A DNA stretch of 64,000 nt from NCBI GenBank assembly GCA_017625405.1, contig JAGALB010000043.1, positions 89,900-153,899 on the forward strand, given 5' to 3'. Positions within the stretch are counted from its first letter, which is position 1. The number at the start of each line of letters is the position of its first letter. The DNA comes from Ruminiclostridium sp. GTDB taxonomy: Bacteria; Bacillota; Clostridia; Oscillospirales; Ruminococcaceae. Made by a program: the position numbers and the translations under genes. This document shows positions 50,989-60,674 of this stretch, piece by piece. Under the pieces are notes generated by a model. It worked only from the letters and a program-made list of their open reading frames with translations, ran no database searches and was not told the origin of the DNA.

Positions 50989-52466
50989 CAGGAAATAACC
51001 TCAATTGCAATAACAGAGCAGGGAGGAACAGCAACTGTAAGTCTGCCGTGGTCGTTCTTTACTTCATAATTTTCAGGCTTTACCTTTTCTATTCCGCCGA
51101 AATCGTTGTAATCGTGAGCATCACCTGTAAGAATGCGTGCGGAAACTGATTTTACATCTGTATCGATGATACCGAGATCAATTTCGTAGCTTTCGGTGAG
51201 TGAGCAGTTGGAGAGGGTAATGTGAATCTTACCGTCCTTGTCAACAGAAGCAGAATGGGAGATTGCATCGTAATACTGATTTTCAATCTTCTCGTTTTCA
51301 ACATAGCTGTATAATAAAGTGCTGTCCTGATGCTCCTTGTAAAGGTCAAATACGTGATATGTAGGAGTAAGGATCATTTCTTCGCCTTCGGTGAGAATAA
51401 CCGCCTGAAGTACATTTACAACCTGTGCAAGATTTGCCATAATTACACGGTCAGAGTGCTGATTGAACATATTGAGGTTGATAGCGGCAACAATAGCGTC
51501 ACGCATTGTATTCTGCTGATAGAGGAAGCCCGGATTTGTTCCTTCTTCAACATCAAACCAGCAGCCCCATTCGTCAACAATAAGACCTACCTTATTTTCA
51601 GGATCATATCTGTTCATGATTTCGCTGTGGCGGGTGAGGAGCTCTTCCATTCTGTGGGTTTCGGATAATGTTGCATAGTAATCTTCGTCGGAGAATACTG
51701 TTGCAAAGCCCTTATGAGCCCAGTTTGCATAAGGAACTGTATAGAAATGCAGGGAAATACCCTTCATATTCTGAGGAGTAATCTTTTTCATTATAACTTC
51801 AGTCCAGTTATAATCAAAGGCGTTAGGACCGCAGGCAATCTTGAAGAGCTGGTTTCCGCTGTAATCACGGCAGAAGGTCTGATAACGACGGTATTCGTCG
51901 GAATAATATTCAGGAGTCATATTTCCGCCGCAGCCCCAGTTTTCGTTACCGATACCGAGGTATTTAAGCTTCCATGCCTTTTCCTGACCGTTGGCACGTC
52001 TTAAATCCGCCATAGGAGAAATGTCATCAGAAGTCATATATTCAACCCATTCGGAAAGCTCCTGAACGGTACCGCTTCCGAGATTTCCGGCAATATATGG
52101 CTCGCAGCCCACAAGTTCGCAGAGCTTGAAGAATTCGTGAGTACCGAAGCTGTTATCTTCAGTTACGCCACCCCAGTGAACGTTTATCATCTTTTTTCTG
52201 TCTGCCTTGTCACCGATAGCGTCTTTCCAGTGGTATGTGTCGGCAAAGCAACCGCCAGGCCAGCGGAGAACGGGCATATTGATCTTTTTGAAAGCTTCGA
52301 TAACATCGTTTCTGATACCGCAGGTATTGGGAATTGAAGAATCCTCGCCTACATAAATACCATTGTAGATGCATCTTCCGAGATGTTCGGAAAAATGTCC
52401 GTAGATTTCCTTATTGATATGGCTTTTTTTATCAAGGGGATTGACAATCATTCTGATTTTTTTCAT
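50988..52466 (-). CDS. abfA: Alpha-L-arabinofuranosidase, GH51
   Basis: AbfA releases arabinofuranosyl side chains from arabinan and arabinoxylan oligosaccharides. The 492-aa protein has the GH51 acid/base E175 in [11 protein letters not shown], the nucleophile E299 in VDEWGCWFD, and the [12 protein letters not shown] segment near 69. It has no signal peptide, so it works inside the cell on imported oligosaccharides. An AraC-type regulator is divergent from it, and an oligopeptide ABC system lies beyond. Confidence 0.96.
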   Translation of the reverse strand: MKKIRMIVNPLDKKSHINKEIYGHFSEHLGRCIYNGIYVGEDSSIPNTCGIRNDVIEAFKKINMPVLRWPGGCFADTYHWKDAIGDKADRKKMINVHWGGVTEDNSFGTHEFFKLCELVGCEPYIAGNLGSGTVQELSEWVEYMTSDDISPMADLRRANGQEKAWKLKYLGIGNENWGCGGNMTPEYYSDEYRRYQTFCRDYSGNQLFKIACGPNAFDYNWTEVIMKKITPQNMKGISLHFYTVPYANWAHKGFATVFSDEDYYATLSETHRMEELLTRHSEIMNRYDPENKVGLIVDEWGCWFDVEEGTNPGFLYQQNTMRDAIVAAINLNMFNQHSDRVIMANLAQVVNVLQAVILTEGEEMILTPTYHVFDLYKEHQDSTLLYSYVENEKIENQYYDAISHSASVDKDGKIHITLSNCSLTESYEIDLGIIDTDVKSVSARILTGDAHDYNDFGGIEKVKPENYEVKNDHGRLTVAVPPCSVIAIEVIS

Positions 52467-52503
52467 GACGATAGTCCTTTCATAATAAACTTATTACTTT
52501 ATA

Positions 52504-52531
52504 TTCTACACCTTGACGGATTTTTTTCAAT
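52504..52531 (-). promoter_or_regulatory. Promoter of abfA
   Basis: Minus strand TTGAAA (52531-52526), 16 bases, TAGAAT (52509-52504). It overlaps the divergent araC-type promoter, so regulation at one will affect the other. Confidence 0.5.
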
Positions 52532-52542
52532 GATGTATAATA
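52514..52542 (+). promoter_or_regulatory. Promoter of the AraC-type regulator gene
   Basis: TTGACG (52514-52519), 17 bases, TATAAT (52537-52542). Confidence 0.75.
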
Positions 52543-52584
52543 TTTTTATAACTGATATATCCTACGATTCGCAAAGGAGAAAAA

Positions 52585-53379
52585 ATGAAATTACACGCAA
52601 TGGGAATAGATTACCGCCATAGCGAAGACTTTTCGATTGAGCGGCCTGACGGCTCAGGCGATAATCTTCTTCTGATATTCAAAACGCAGGCACAGGTCCG
52701 TATCGAAAGTGAATATATGACATATCCTGCTGATTCAGCCATTCTTTACACTGCTGACAATCCTCAGTTTTACCGTGCGGCAGGCAAGGAATTTGTAAAT
52801 CATTGGATTCACTTTGATACAGGGGACAGCAAAAGCTTTCTTGACAGAATCAGACTGCCTGTGAATACAGTTTTCAGAATATCTGATATTGTTTCGGCAG
52901 AAAATATATTATTGCAGCTTAATCTTGAAAGCGTAACTGAGAGTCCCAATAAAGACGAAAGCATCAATCTGCTTCTGCGGCTTCTTCTTGCAAAGCTGGG
53001 TGGAACTGATGAAAAAAATGAACATCACACTGCTCATTATGCCGCACTCAGTGCTTTGCGTGCCGAGATATACCGAAATCCTGCCCGGAAATGCAGTATT
53101 TCGGATTTTGCATCCAATGTTTCGCTCAGTCCATCGCATTTCCAGGCCTTATATAAGGCAGAGTTCGGCGTCAGCTGTTATGAGGATGTGCTGGTGGCGC
53201 GTATTGATATGGCGAAATATTATCTCAGGAGCACCATGCTTTCTGTAAGCAGGATCTCTGAGCTTTGCGGTTATGAAAACGATGTGCACTTTATCCGTCA
53301 GTTCCGTTCACGTACAGGAATGACGGCAGGACAGTATCGTCAGCGTGAATCACATAGTGTTAACGAGGTAAAACGTTAG
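52585..53379 (+). CDS. AraC-family transcriptional regulator
   Basis: The 264-aa protein has an N-terminal cupin-like sensor (about 1-130, with YPADSAILYTADNPQFYRAAGKEFVNHWIHF) and a C-terminal pair of helix-turn-helices (about 165-258, SISDFASNVSLSPSHFQALYKAEFGVSCYEDVLVARIDMAKYYL and ISELCGYENDVHFIRQFRSRTGMTAGQYRQ). It is divergent from abfA, so it most likely controls that gene in response to arabinose or an arabinoside. Start ATG follows AAAGGAG. No terminator is seen before the opp operon. Confidence 0.92.
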   Translation: MKLHAMGIDYRHSEDFSIERPDGSGDNLLLIFKTQAQVRIESEYMTYPADSAILYTADNPQFYRAAGKEFVNHWIHFDTGDSKSFLDRIRLPVNTVFRISDIVSAENILLQLNLESVTESPNKDESINLLLRLLLAKLGGTDEKNEHHTAHYAALSALRAEIYRNPARKCSISDFASNVSLSPSHFQALYKAEFGVSCYEDVLVARIDMAKYYLRSTMLSVSRISELCGYENDVHFIRQFRSRTGMTAGQYRQRESHSVNEVKR

Positions 53380-53442
53380 CGAATTAGCACAATTGAGTAT
53401 GTCGAAAACAGGTAAAGTTTGATAAAAATTTGCAAAAAAGAC

Positions 53443-53471
53443 TTGTAAAGGTTTAAAAAATGTGATATAAT
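53443..53471 (+). promoter_or_regulatory. Promoter of the peptide transporter operon
   Basis: TTGTAA (53443-53448), 17 bases, TATAAT (53466-53471), about 75 bases before the first gene. Confidence 0.65.
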
Positions 53472-53546
53472 TAACAGGTACATATGCTGCTTGCGGAATT
53501 TTTCGCATTCAGTTTAACAAACTAACATATTAAGGAGTTGAACGTT

Positions 53547-54473
53547 TTGGATTCAAAGCTGGCGTTTTATATCGTAAAGCGTGTATTACTTGCGGTTTTT
53601 ACGGTATTTCTTGTCATCACAATCACGTTTTTCGTAATGAAGGCTATCCCCGGTGGCCCATTCCTCAGCGAAAAATCCCCCAGCCCCGCTGTAACTGCAC
53701 AGCTTGAGGCTAAATACGGGCTGGACAAGCCTGTTTTAGAACAGTATACAACATATCTCGGCGACGTTGTTCAGTTTGACTTCGGTCCTTCTATCAAGAA
53801 CCGTGGCAGAAACGTAACTGATCTTATTCTTGAAGGCTTCCAGACCAGTGGTAAGCTCGGTATCATTGCAGCTGCCATTGCAATTGTATTCGGTCTTGTT
53901 ATGGGCTCAATTGCTGCCGTTTTCCACGATAAGGTTATTGATAAAGTTATAATGGTACTGTCGACAGGCAGTGTGGCCATGCCGTCATTCGTAATAGCCA
54001 CGATACTATTGCTGGTGTTCTGTGCCAAGATTCCGATTTTCCCGTCTAACGGTTCAACAGCGGCAGGTCTTGTACTCCCTGTAATTTCTCTCAGCCTTTA
54101 TCCTATGGCATATATCACTCGTCTTACACGTTCAAGTATGCTTGACGTTCTCGGACAGGACTATATCCGTACAGCAAGGGCAAAGGGTGTTTCTCCCAAG
54201 GGTGTCATCTTCAAGCATGCTCTTAAGAATGCCGTTACACCTGTTATCACATATGTCGGTCCTATGATTGCCTATATTCTTACAGGTAGCCTCGTAGTTG
54301 AACAGATTTTCAATGTTCCCGGTATCGGTAAATACTTCTTCTCAAGTATCATCAACCGTGATTATCCTATGGTAATGGGAACAACAATCTTCCTTGCTAC
54401 AATCATGGTAATCATGAACCTTATCTCTGATATCTGCTACAAAATTTTCGACCCTCGTGTCGATTTATCTTAA
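53547..54473 (+). CDS. oppB: Oligopeptide ABC transporter permease, OppB/DppB type
   Basis: The 308-aa permease has six membrane helices and the binding-protein-dependent transport motif in DYIRTARAKGVSPKGVIFKHALKNAVTPV, and the N-terminal FVMKAIPGGPF of OppB/DppB. I chose the TTG at 53547 as the start: AAGGAG lies 9 bases upstream, while the in-frame TTG at 53538 directly abuts that site. It is first of a five-gene operon, so the system is a complete oligopeptide or dipeptide importer. Confidence 0.92.
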   Translation: MDSKLAFYIVKRVLLAVFTVFLVITITFFVMKAIPGGPFLSEKSPSPAVTAQLEAKYGLDKPVLEQYTTYLGDVVQFDFGPSIKNRGRNVTDLILEGFQTSGKLGIIAAAIAIVFGLVMGSIAAVFHDKVIDKVIMVLSTGSVAMPSFVIATILLLVFCAKIPIFPSNGSTAAGLVLPVISLSLYPMAYITRLTRSSMLDVLGQDYIRTARAKGVSPKGVIFKHALKNAVTPVITYVGPMIAYILTGSLVVEQIFNVPGIGKYFFSSIINRDYPMVMGTTIFLATIMVIMNLISDICYKIFDPRVDLS

Positions 54474-54488
54474 AGGAGGGCTGTATAA

Positions 54489-55571
54489 ATGAATAAAGAC
54501 ATAAATGCAATGCCCAAGAAGAATCCTTTAAGCTTACAGCTTGACCTTCAGAGCTTTGAAAAGGCAACTGATGAAGAAAAGTTCATGCAGCAGCGCATGC
54601 GTGAAAGCACAACATTCTTCAAGGACGGTATGCGCCGTCTCAAGAAAAACAAGATTGCAATGGTCTGTCTTGTAATTGTTGTTATTATTGTGCTGATTGC
54701 TGCGTTTGTTCCTCTGTTCTATCCTTACAGCTATGACGACCAGCTCGGTATTTCTGCCGGACAGGCTTCCGATGCTTCATACAATAATCTTGCGCCTTTC
54801 GAATACGGCGAAACAGAGCTTAAGCGTATTGAAGCAGGGGAATTCGTTTTCCCTCATATATTCGGTACAGATGCATTCGGCCGTGACTATGCTATCCGTG
54901 TAATTTACGGAACAAGAATTTCACTTCTTGTAGGCTTCTTTGCAAGTATCATAGTTCTTATAATCGGTGCTATCTACGGTTCAATTGCAGGCTATTACGG
55001 CGGCAAGGTTGACCTTGTCATGATGAGAATTGTAGATATTATCTACTCACTGCCTGATCTTCTGATGATTATTCTGCTTTCGACTGTGTTGAAGCAGACT
55101 CTTGCTCCCTTGCTTGAGGATACATTCCTTTCAAAGCTTGGTGTTGGTATGATCAGTATTTTCATCGTATTTGCTCTTCTTTACTGGGTAAGCATGGCAC
55201 GTCTTATCCGTGGCCAGATTCTTACAATCAAGCAGCAGGACTACGTTCTCAATGCACGTTCAATCGGTGCAAGCGGCAGTCATATTATCCGCCGTCATAT
55301 GCTTCCCAACTGTATCAGTGTTATCATTATTTCCACAGCTCTTCAGATTCCTTCTGCAATCTTTACAGAAAGCTATCTGTCCTTCCTCGGTCTTGGTGTT
55401 TCAATGCCTATGCCCAGCTTAGGTTCACTTGCTTCCGAGGCACTCAGCGGTGTATATTCATATTCCTACCGTCTGATTATTCCTGCTGTGGCAATCTGTC
55501 TTATCGTTCTTTCACTCAACCTGCTTGGCGACGGTCTGCGTGATGCGTTTGACCCCAAGCTTAAGAAATAA
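54489..55571 (+). CDS. oppC: Oligopeptide ABC transporter permease, OppC/DppC type
   Basis: The 360-aa permease has a long N-terminal cytoplasmic part (residues 1-55), then six membrane helices, with the OppC signatures FGTDAFGRDYAIRVIYGTRISLLVG and QDYVLNARSIGASGSHIIRRHMLPNCIS. It forms the channel with OppB. It is 15 bases after oppB, with AAAGGAGG as ribosome site. Confidence 0.93.
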   Translation: MNKDINAMPKKNPLSLQLDLQSFEKATDEEKFMQQRMRESTTFFKDGMRRLKKNKIAMVCLVIVVIIVLIAAFVPLFYPYSYDDQLGISAGQASDASYNNLAPFEYGETELKRIEAGEFVFPHIFGTDAFGRDYAIRVIYGTRISLLVGFFASIIVLIIGAIYGSIAGYYGGKVDLVMMRIVDIIYSLPDLLMIILLSTVLKQTLAPLLEDTFLSKLGVGMISIFIVFALLYWVSMARLIRGQILTIKQQDYVLNARSIGASGSHIIRRHMLPNCISVIIISTALQIPSAIFTESYLSFLGLGVSMPMPSLGSLASEALSGVYSYSYRLIIPAVAICLIVLSLNLLGDGLRDAFDPKLKK

Positions 55572-55583
55572 GGAGAAATATAA

Positions 55584-56606
55584 ATGGAACTTTTAAAAGT
55601 AACTGATTTACACACCTCCTTTTTCACACCTGCAGGTGAAGTTAAGGCGGTAAACGGACTTTCCTTCTCTCTTGATGAAGGTAAGGTCCTCGGTATCGTA
55701 GGCGAATCAGGCTCAGGTAAGAGTGTAACAGCCTACTCAATTTTACAGATTCTTGCAAATTCAGGTAAAATCGTTTCGGGAAGTATTCTTTACAGAGGTC
55801 AGGAACTTGTTGGCGCTTCCAAGGAAGAAATGACAAAAATCCGTGGAAATAAAATCAGTATCATTTTCCAGGACCCTATGACAAGCCTTAATCCTGTATT
55901 TACAATCGGAAATCAGCTTATGGAAGCAATTATGCTTCATACTGACCGTGATCGTAAGCAGGCAGAAGAGAGAGCAATTGAGATGCTCCGCCTTGTCGGT
56001 GTTAACGAACCTGAAAAGCGTATCAAACAGTATCCTCACGAATTTTCAGGCGGTATGCGTCAGCGTGTTATGATTGCTATGGCGCTTGCCTGTGAACCTG
56101 ATATCCTTATTGCGGATGAGCCTACAACAGCTCTTGACGTTACAATCCAGGCACAGATTCTTGACCTTATCAAGGACTTACAGAAGCAGCTCGGTATGTC
56201 TGTTATGCTTATTACCCATGACCTCGGTGTTGTTGCCGAAATGTGTGACGAAGTAATCGTTATGTATGCAGGTCAGGTATGCGAGCGTGGTACAGCAGAT
56301 GAGATCTTTTACAATCCCAAGCACGAATATACAAAGGGTCTTATCCGTTCTATTCCTACTACAAGTGATGAAGACCGCCGTCTTGAACCTATCGGCGGTA
56401 CACCTGTTGACCTTCTCAACATGCCTGACGGTTGTCCCTTCGCTCCCAGATGTGATAACGCCATGAAGGTATGTCTGACCCATAAGGCGAAGGAGCTTCT
56501 TATCAATGATTGTCATGCGGCAAGCTGCTGGTATAATTTCAAGGATGCAATTGCCGAAGGCAGAATGACAGAAAAAGATGTGGAGGAGATGTATAAAGAT
56601 GAGTGA
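55584..56606 (+). CDS. oppD: Oligopeptide ABC transporter ATPase OppD
   Basis: The 340-aa ATPase has Walker [12 protein letters not shown], signature [11 protein letters not shown], Walker [14 protein letters not shown] and the H-loop [10 protein letters not shown]. The oligopeptide-type C-terminal extension with a cysteine-rich motif ([14 protein letters not shown]) is present and may carry an iron-sulfur cluster, as seen in some Opp/Dpp ATPases. It pairs with OppF. Its stop overlaps the oppF ATG by 8 bases. Confidence 0.95.
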   Translation: MELLKVTDLHTSFFTPAGEVKAVNGLSFSLDEGKVLGIVGESGSGKSVTAYSILQILANSGKIVSGSILYRGQELVGASKEEMTKIRGNKISIIFQDPMTSLNPVFTIGNQLMEAIMLHTDRDRKQAEERAIEMLRLVGVNEPEKRIKQYPHEFSGGMRQRVMIAMALACEPDILIADEPTTALDVTIQAQILDLIKDLQKQLGMSVMLITHDLGVVAEMCDEVIVMYAGQVCERGTADEIFYNPKHEYTKGLIRSIPTTSDEDRRLEPIGGTPVDLLNMPDGCPFAPRCDNAMKVCLTHKAKELLINDCHAASCWYNFKDAIAEGRMTEKDVEEMYKDE

Positions 56607-57567
56607 ATCAAAAAATCTTCTCGAGGTCAAGCACCTCAAGCAGTACTTTGATGTACCCAACGGCTTTATGAGCACACTCAAGCTCAAGGCTGTCGATGAC
56701 GTTACTTTCGATATCAAGGAAGGTGAAACCCTTGGTATGGTAGGTGAATCCGGCTGCGGCAAGACAACAGTCGGCAGAACAATTCTTCACCTTTATAAGC
56801 CTACCGATGGCGAGGTATGGTTTGACGGTCAGCTTATCAAGGATAAAAAATCCATTGCGGATTTCCGTAAGAAGGCACAGATGGTTTTCCAGGATCCTTA
56901 TTCTTCCCTTGACCCTCGTATGACTGTAAGCGATATTATAGGTGAGCCTCTTGATGTTCATAAGTTATATCAGAACAAGAAAGAGCGTGAAGAAAAGATT
57001 CAGTATCTTATGGATCTTGTCGGACTTCCCAATGAACACGCTACACGTTATGCTCATGAATTTTCGGGCGGTCAGCGACAGAGAATAGGTATTGCTCGTG
57101 CGCTTGCAGTTGATCCCAAGTTCATCGTCTGCGACGAACCTGTATCTGCACTTGACGTTTCCATTCAGGCTCAGGTTGTAAATATGTTTGAAGATTTACA
57201 GAAGAAGCTTGGCCTGACATATTTATTCATTGCTCATGACCTTCTTGTTGTAAAGCACATTTCCACAAGAATTGCAGTTATGTATCTGGGTAAGCTTATT
57301 GAAATCGGACCTGCAAACGAGCTTTATCACAACCCGATTCATCCTTACACAGTTTCGCTTCTTTCTGCTGTTCCTGTGCCCGACCCCAAGATTGCACGTG
57401 CAAATCAGCGTATCCACCTTTCAGGCGACGTTCCCAGCCCTCTGCATATGCCCAGCGGCTGTCCTTTCCGCACACGTTGTCCGAGAGCTACCGAAAAGTG
57501 TGCTGAGTCCATGCCTGAACTCAGGGAGATGTCATCAGGTCATATGGTTGCATGTCACAACGTGTAA
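56599..57567 (+). CDS. oppF: Oligopeptide ABC transporter ATPase OppF
   Basis: The 322-aa ATPase has Walker A GESGCGKTTVGR, signature SGGQRQRIGIARAL, Walker B VCDEPVSALDVS and the C-terminal CPFRTRCPRATEKC motif. The start ATG at 56599 overlaps the end of oppD; a purine-rich GGAGGAGA precedes it. A longer in-frame start would lie further into oppD and has no ribosome site. OppD and OppF together drive import. Confidence 0.94.
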   Translation: MSESKNLLEVKHLKQYFDVPNGFMSTLKLKAVDDVTFDIKEGETLGMVGESGCGKTTVGRTILHLYKPTDGEVWFDGQLIKDKKSIADFRKKAQMVFQDPYSSLDPRMTVSDIIGEPLDVHKLYQNKKEREEKIQYLMDLVGLPNEHATRYAHEFSGGQRQRIGIARALAVDPKFIVCDEPVSALDVSIQAQVVNMFEDLQKKLGLTYLFIAHDLLVVKHISTRIAVMYLGKLIEIGPANELYHNPIHPYTVSLLSAVPVPDPKIARANQRIHLSGDVPSPLHMPSGCPFRTRCPRATEKCAESMPELREMSSGHMVACHNV

Positions 57568-57588
57568 GGCGTAATATTCGTTTTTATT

Positions 57589-57601
57589 CTCACAAAGTGA
57601 G
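57589..57601 (+). promoter_or_regulatory. Short hairpin between oppF and oppA
   Basis: CTCAC-AAA-GTGAG followed by TTTAATTTAATTTTATTTTATTT. It may be a weak terminator or an mRNA-stabilising stem that lets the binding protein be made in excess; both are inferences. Confidence 0.35.
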
Positions 57602-57637
57602 TTTAATTTAATTTTATTTTATTTGGAGGAAAATTTT

Positions 57638-59413
57638 ATGAAGAAAATCCTTAGCGCATCACTTGCTGCTGCAATGATGCTCGGCTGCATGACAACATTA
57701 TCTTCATGCGGCGCTTCAACAGGCGGTATGGTCCTCAACGTAGGCGCATATCCTGACACAGTAGACCCTGCACTTAATTCCGCAGTTGACGGCGGTACTT
57801 ACATTGTTCACGTTTTCTCCGGTCTTGTTGGTTACGAAGATGACGGTAACGGCAATGCAGTTCTTGCTCCTCACTGTGCAACAGAACTCCCTGAAGGCGT
57901 TCTTATGGAAGACGGCAAGACATCCTACACATTCACACTCCGTGATGATCTCAAGTGGAGTGATGGTACAGCTCTTACAGCTCAGGACTTCGTTTACGCA
58001 TGGAACAGAGCAGCTGACCCTGCAACAGGTGCAGACTACGGTTACATGTTCGAAGTTATCGATGGTTATGCTGATATGATGGAAATGTATGATGACGAAG
58101 GCAATCTTGTAGGTGAAAAGAAGAGCCTTAACCTTACAGCTTCCGAAGATGGCAAGCAGCTTACAGTTGTTCTTACAGTTGACGTTCCTTATTTCCACGA
58201 ACTCTGTGCTTTCCCCGCATATATGCCTGTAAGACAGGATATCGTTGAAGCAAACGGCGATGCATGGGCAACATCCGCTGCCACATACATCGGTAACGGT
58301 GCATATAAGGTAACTGAATTTACTCAGACTCAGATGGTTCTTGAAAAGAACGAGAACTACTTTGACGCAGACAGAGTTGTAACCGATAAGATTACTTTCG
58401 CTTTCAACTCTGATGATGCATCTCTCCTTACAAACTATCAGAACGGTTCTTATCTCTTTATCGACTCCGTTCCCAACGATGAAATCGCTTCTCTTCAGGA
58501 AGGCGAATACAAGGATGAATTCTATGTTGAAGGTCAGCTCGGCACATATTACGTTTCTTTCAACGTAAATGATACAGCTCTTGCTGAATTCACAGAAGAA
58601 GAAAAGGCAAAGATCCGTAACGCTCTCAGCCTTCTTATCGACCGTAATTACATCTGCGAAGAAATCGGTCAGGCAGGTCAGGTTCCTGCAGCCGGCTTCG
58701 TAGCTATGGGTCTTACAGAACCCGATGGCGCTGAATATATCAGCAAGAACGGTCCTGCAAAGGATGGTAAGGGTTATTACAGCGTTGCCAAGGAAGATTA
58801 TCAGGCAAACTGTGAAGCTGCTGTAAAGCTTCTTGAAGAGGTTGCGGCTTCTTCCGGCAAGTTCACAATGGCAGATGGTAAGGTAGCTGGTTTCCCCTCA
58901 TTAACTTATGTAACAAACGACGGTTCCGGTCACGAAGCTATTGCAACATACCTCCAGCAGGTTTGGGGCAACTACGGCTTTGATATCAAGGTTGAAGTTC
59001 AGGAATGGAACACATTCCTTAACACACGTAAGGACGGCGGTTACTCCGTAGCACGTAACGGCTGGCTCGGCGACTACAATGATCCTATTTCCTTCCTTGA
59101 TATGTGGATTTCCGAAAGCGGTAACAATGACAGCCAGCTCGGTAAGGGCGACCACGCTGCATTCGCAGGCTATGACGGTCTCACATGGGCTGATTCCTAC
59201 GATGCAATCATTGCTTCCGTAAAGGCAGAAACAGATCCCGTTAAGCGTTTTGAACTCATGCACCAGGCTGAAGATATTCTTATGGAAACAGGCGCTATCT
59301 GCCCCATCTACTACTACACAGATATCTTCATGTGCAGTTCTTCTATCCAGAACTTCTTCTCCAGCCCTCTCGGCTTCAAGTACTTCATGTACTCTTCCGT
59401 AGCTGCTGAATAA
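57638..59413 (+). CDS. oppA: Oligopeptide-binding lipoprotein OppA/DppA type
   Basis: The 591-aa solute-binding protein (SBP family 5) has a lipoprotein signal with lipobox LSSC (C24), then NVGAYPDTVDPALNSAVDGG and the family core SYTFTLRDDLKWSDGTALTAQDFVYAWNRAADPATG. It delivers peptides to OppBC. The start at 57638 follows GGAGG; the in-frame TTG further up is part of that ribosome site. Codon choice is strongly biased (frequent GTT, CTT, GGC, GCA), as in highly expressed genes. A terminator follows. Confidence 0.95.
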   Translation: MKKILSASLAAAMMLGCMTTLSSCGASTGGMVLNVGAYPDTVDPALNSAVDGGTYIVHVFSGLVGYEDDGNGNAVLAPHCATELPEGVLMEDGKTSYTFTLRDDLKWSDGTALTAQDFVYAWNRAADPATGADYGYMFEVIDGYADMMEMYDDEGNLVGEKKSLNLTASEDGKQLTVVLTVDVPYFHELCAFPAYMPVRQDIVEANGDAWATSAATYIGNGAYKVTEFTQTQMVLEKNENYFDADRVVTDKITFAFNSDDASLLTNYQNGSYLFIDSVPNDEIASLQEGEYKDEFYVEGQLGTYYVSFNVNDTALAEFTEEEKAKIRNALSLLIDRNYICEEIGQAGQVPAAGFVAMGLTEPDGAEYISKNGPAKDGKGYYSVAKEDYQANCEAAVKLLEEVAASSGKFTMADGKVAGFPSLTYVTNDGSGHEAIATYLQQVWGNYGFDIKVEVQEWNTFLNTRKDGGYSVARNGWLGDYNDPISFLDMWISESGNNDSQLGKGDHAAFAGYDGLTWADSYDAIIASVKAETDPVKRFELMHQAEDILMETGAICPIYYYTDIFMCSSSIQNFFSSPLGFKYFMYSSVAAE

Positions 59414-59432
59414 GTTTTAAATCAAAGTATAA

Positions 59433-59457
59433 AACCCCGCTGTTATACGGCGGGGTT
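59433..59457 (+). terminator. Terminator of the opp operon
   Basis: AACCCCGC (59433-59440) and GCGGGGTT (59450-59457) with a 9-base loop, then AACTTTT. Confidence 0.8.
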
Positions 59458-59488
59458 AACTTTTAATATGTATGAAAGGAGATTAAAG

Positions 59489-59914
59489 ATGGATATCTGG
59501 GAAAAATTATATCTGAAAGCCAGGGAACAATATCATCCCGAGGATGTTTCGCCGTTTATCTATGCACATCACGTTGTGTGCGCTCTTGAGGCAGAAAACG
59601 GTGAAATTTTCACAGGCTTCTGTATTGAAGGCTGCAGTGGTGTTATAGCCATGTGTGCCGAGCGTGTTGCTGCTCTCAATATGTATGTAAACAGCGGTCA
59701 GAAGGTTGTAAAACGAATGATAGCTTTCCGTGATAAGCCACCATATGGAGAGGGAAGCGGAATGCCCTGCGGTGCCTGCCGTGAATTTTTTATGCAGCTG
59801 GCACTGGAAAACAAGAATATGGAAATCATGACTGATTATGATAAGCGTGAAATCATAACGCTTGAAAAGCTTATTCCTCAGTGGTGGGGAAACGAAAGGT
59901 ATGAACAGAAATGA
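59489..59914 (+). CDS. Cytidine-deaminase-family protein
   Basis: The 141-aa protein has the zinc-deaminase marks of the small tetrameric cytidine deaminases: C56-A57-E58 in MCAERVAALN and P93-C94-x2-C97 in PCGACREF. The substrate may be cytidine, blasticidin-like or another base. The start at 59489 follows AAGGAG. It ends in a strong bidirectional terminator. It could join the deo/upp salvage genes at 25-29 kb in pyrimidine recycling, but it is 30 kb away. Confidence 0.88.
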   Translation: MDIWEKLYLKAREQYHPEDVSPFIYAHHVVCALEAENGEIFTGFCIEGCSGVIAMCAERVAALNMYVNSGQKVVKRMIAFRDKPPYGEGSGMPCGACREFFMQLALENKNMEIMTDYDKREIITLEKLIPQWWGNERYEQK

Positions 59915-59950
59915 AAAATCCCTGAAATGCATTGCATTTCAGGGATTTTT
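59914..59950. terminator. Strong bidirectional terminator
   Basis: A 17-base-pair stem, AAAAATCCCTGAAATGC (59914-59930) and GCATTTCAGGGATTTTT (59934-59950), between convergent genes; the deaminase stop codon lies at its foot. Confidence 0.92.
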
Positions 59951-59951
59951 T

Positions 59952-60668
59952 TCATATGAACTTTACGCTGTCTGCCAGCCATTTTTTAATATCAATCTTG
60001 GAAATTCCTGTACCGCAGTATTCGCATACAGAAGTTGTGATTGCTGCACCGCAGTTAGGACAGTTGTGGCCTTCGATTACCGCACCGTCAGCTAAAGCTC
60101 TGCCATGATTAAGGACAATGGAGCAGGCCAGCTGATTGGGAGCGTTGAGCTTCTCTTTCTCCTGAAAGAAGTGATAGCATTCAAAAGAAATCTCAAACAC
60201 CGCATCAACGATTCCGCCTGAGTTTATGTAGTTGGCGAGGGCAACACGATGGATTTTAACATTGTCAAAGTGTTCAACGCCTCTGCTTGCATTATCGGTA
60301 AGCCTGTCGTAAAGCTGTTGTGTAAGGTTCAGAGAAGGCTCATAGAGCTTACCTGCATCCTGTTCTTCCACAGCGGTCAGATAGCTTGTGAGAGCGTTTC
60401 TTGCCATTGCTTCAATCTGAGCGTAGCTCATATCGGGGAAGTCCCTTTCAAATTTCGGCTTATGGATTGATGTCATTACCGAAATTGTACGTGGCGGCTG
60501 AGAATCATCGTTTAATCCTTCTTTGATTGCTTCGCCCACCTGTTCAAGGTTTCTGCCAAGGTATTTATTGGATAGGTTGTTGAGCTTATAGCGTATGACT
60601 GCTACGCCGATAACTATTGCAAGTACAATAATTCCTATAACTATAAGTGTTGTTAAAATTGCACCCAT
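59952..60668 (-). CDS. Tim44-like membrane protein with C-terminal zinc ribbon
   Basis: The 238-aa protein has one N-terminal membrane helix (about 3-26), a Tim44-like domain (about 80-195: IEAMARNALTSYLTAVEEQDAGKLYEPSLNLTQQLYDRL, then FEISFECYHFF) and a zinc ribbon near the C-terminus (C203, C206, C215, C218 in CPNCGAAITTSVCEYCGTG). The next gene upstream has the same domain set, so the two form a pair. Without a signal peptide it is anchored with the bulk on one side of the membrane, probably inside. Function unknown. Confidence 0.78.
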   Translation of the reverse strand: MGAILTTLIVIGIIVLAIVIGVAVIRYKLNNLSNKYLGRNLEQVGEAIKEGLNDDSQPPRTISVMTSIHKPKFERDFPDMSYAQIEAMARNALTSYLTAVEEQDAGKLYEPSLNLTQQLYDRLTDNASRGVEHFDNVKIHRVALANYINSGGIVDAVFEISFECYHFFQEKEKLNAPNQLACSIVLNHGRALADGAVIEGHNCPNCGAAITTSVCEYCGTGISKIDIKKWLADSVKFI

Positions 60669-60674
60669 AAATCA

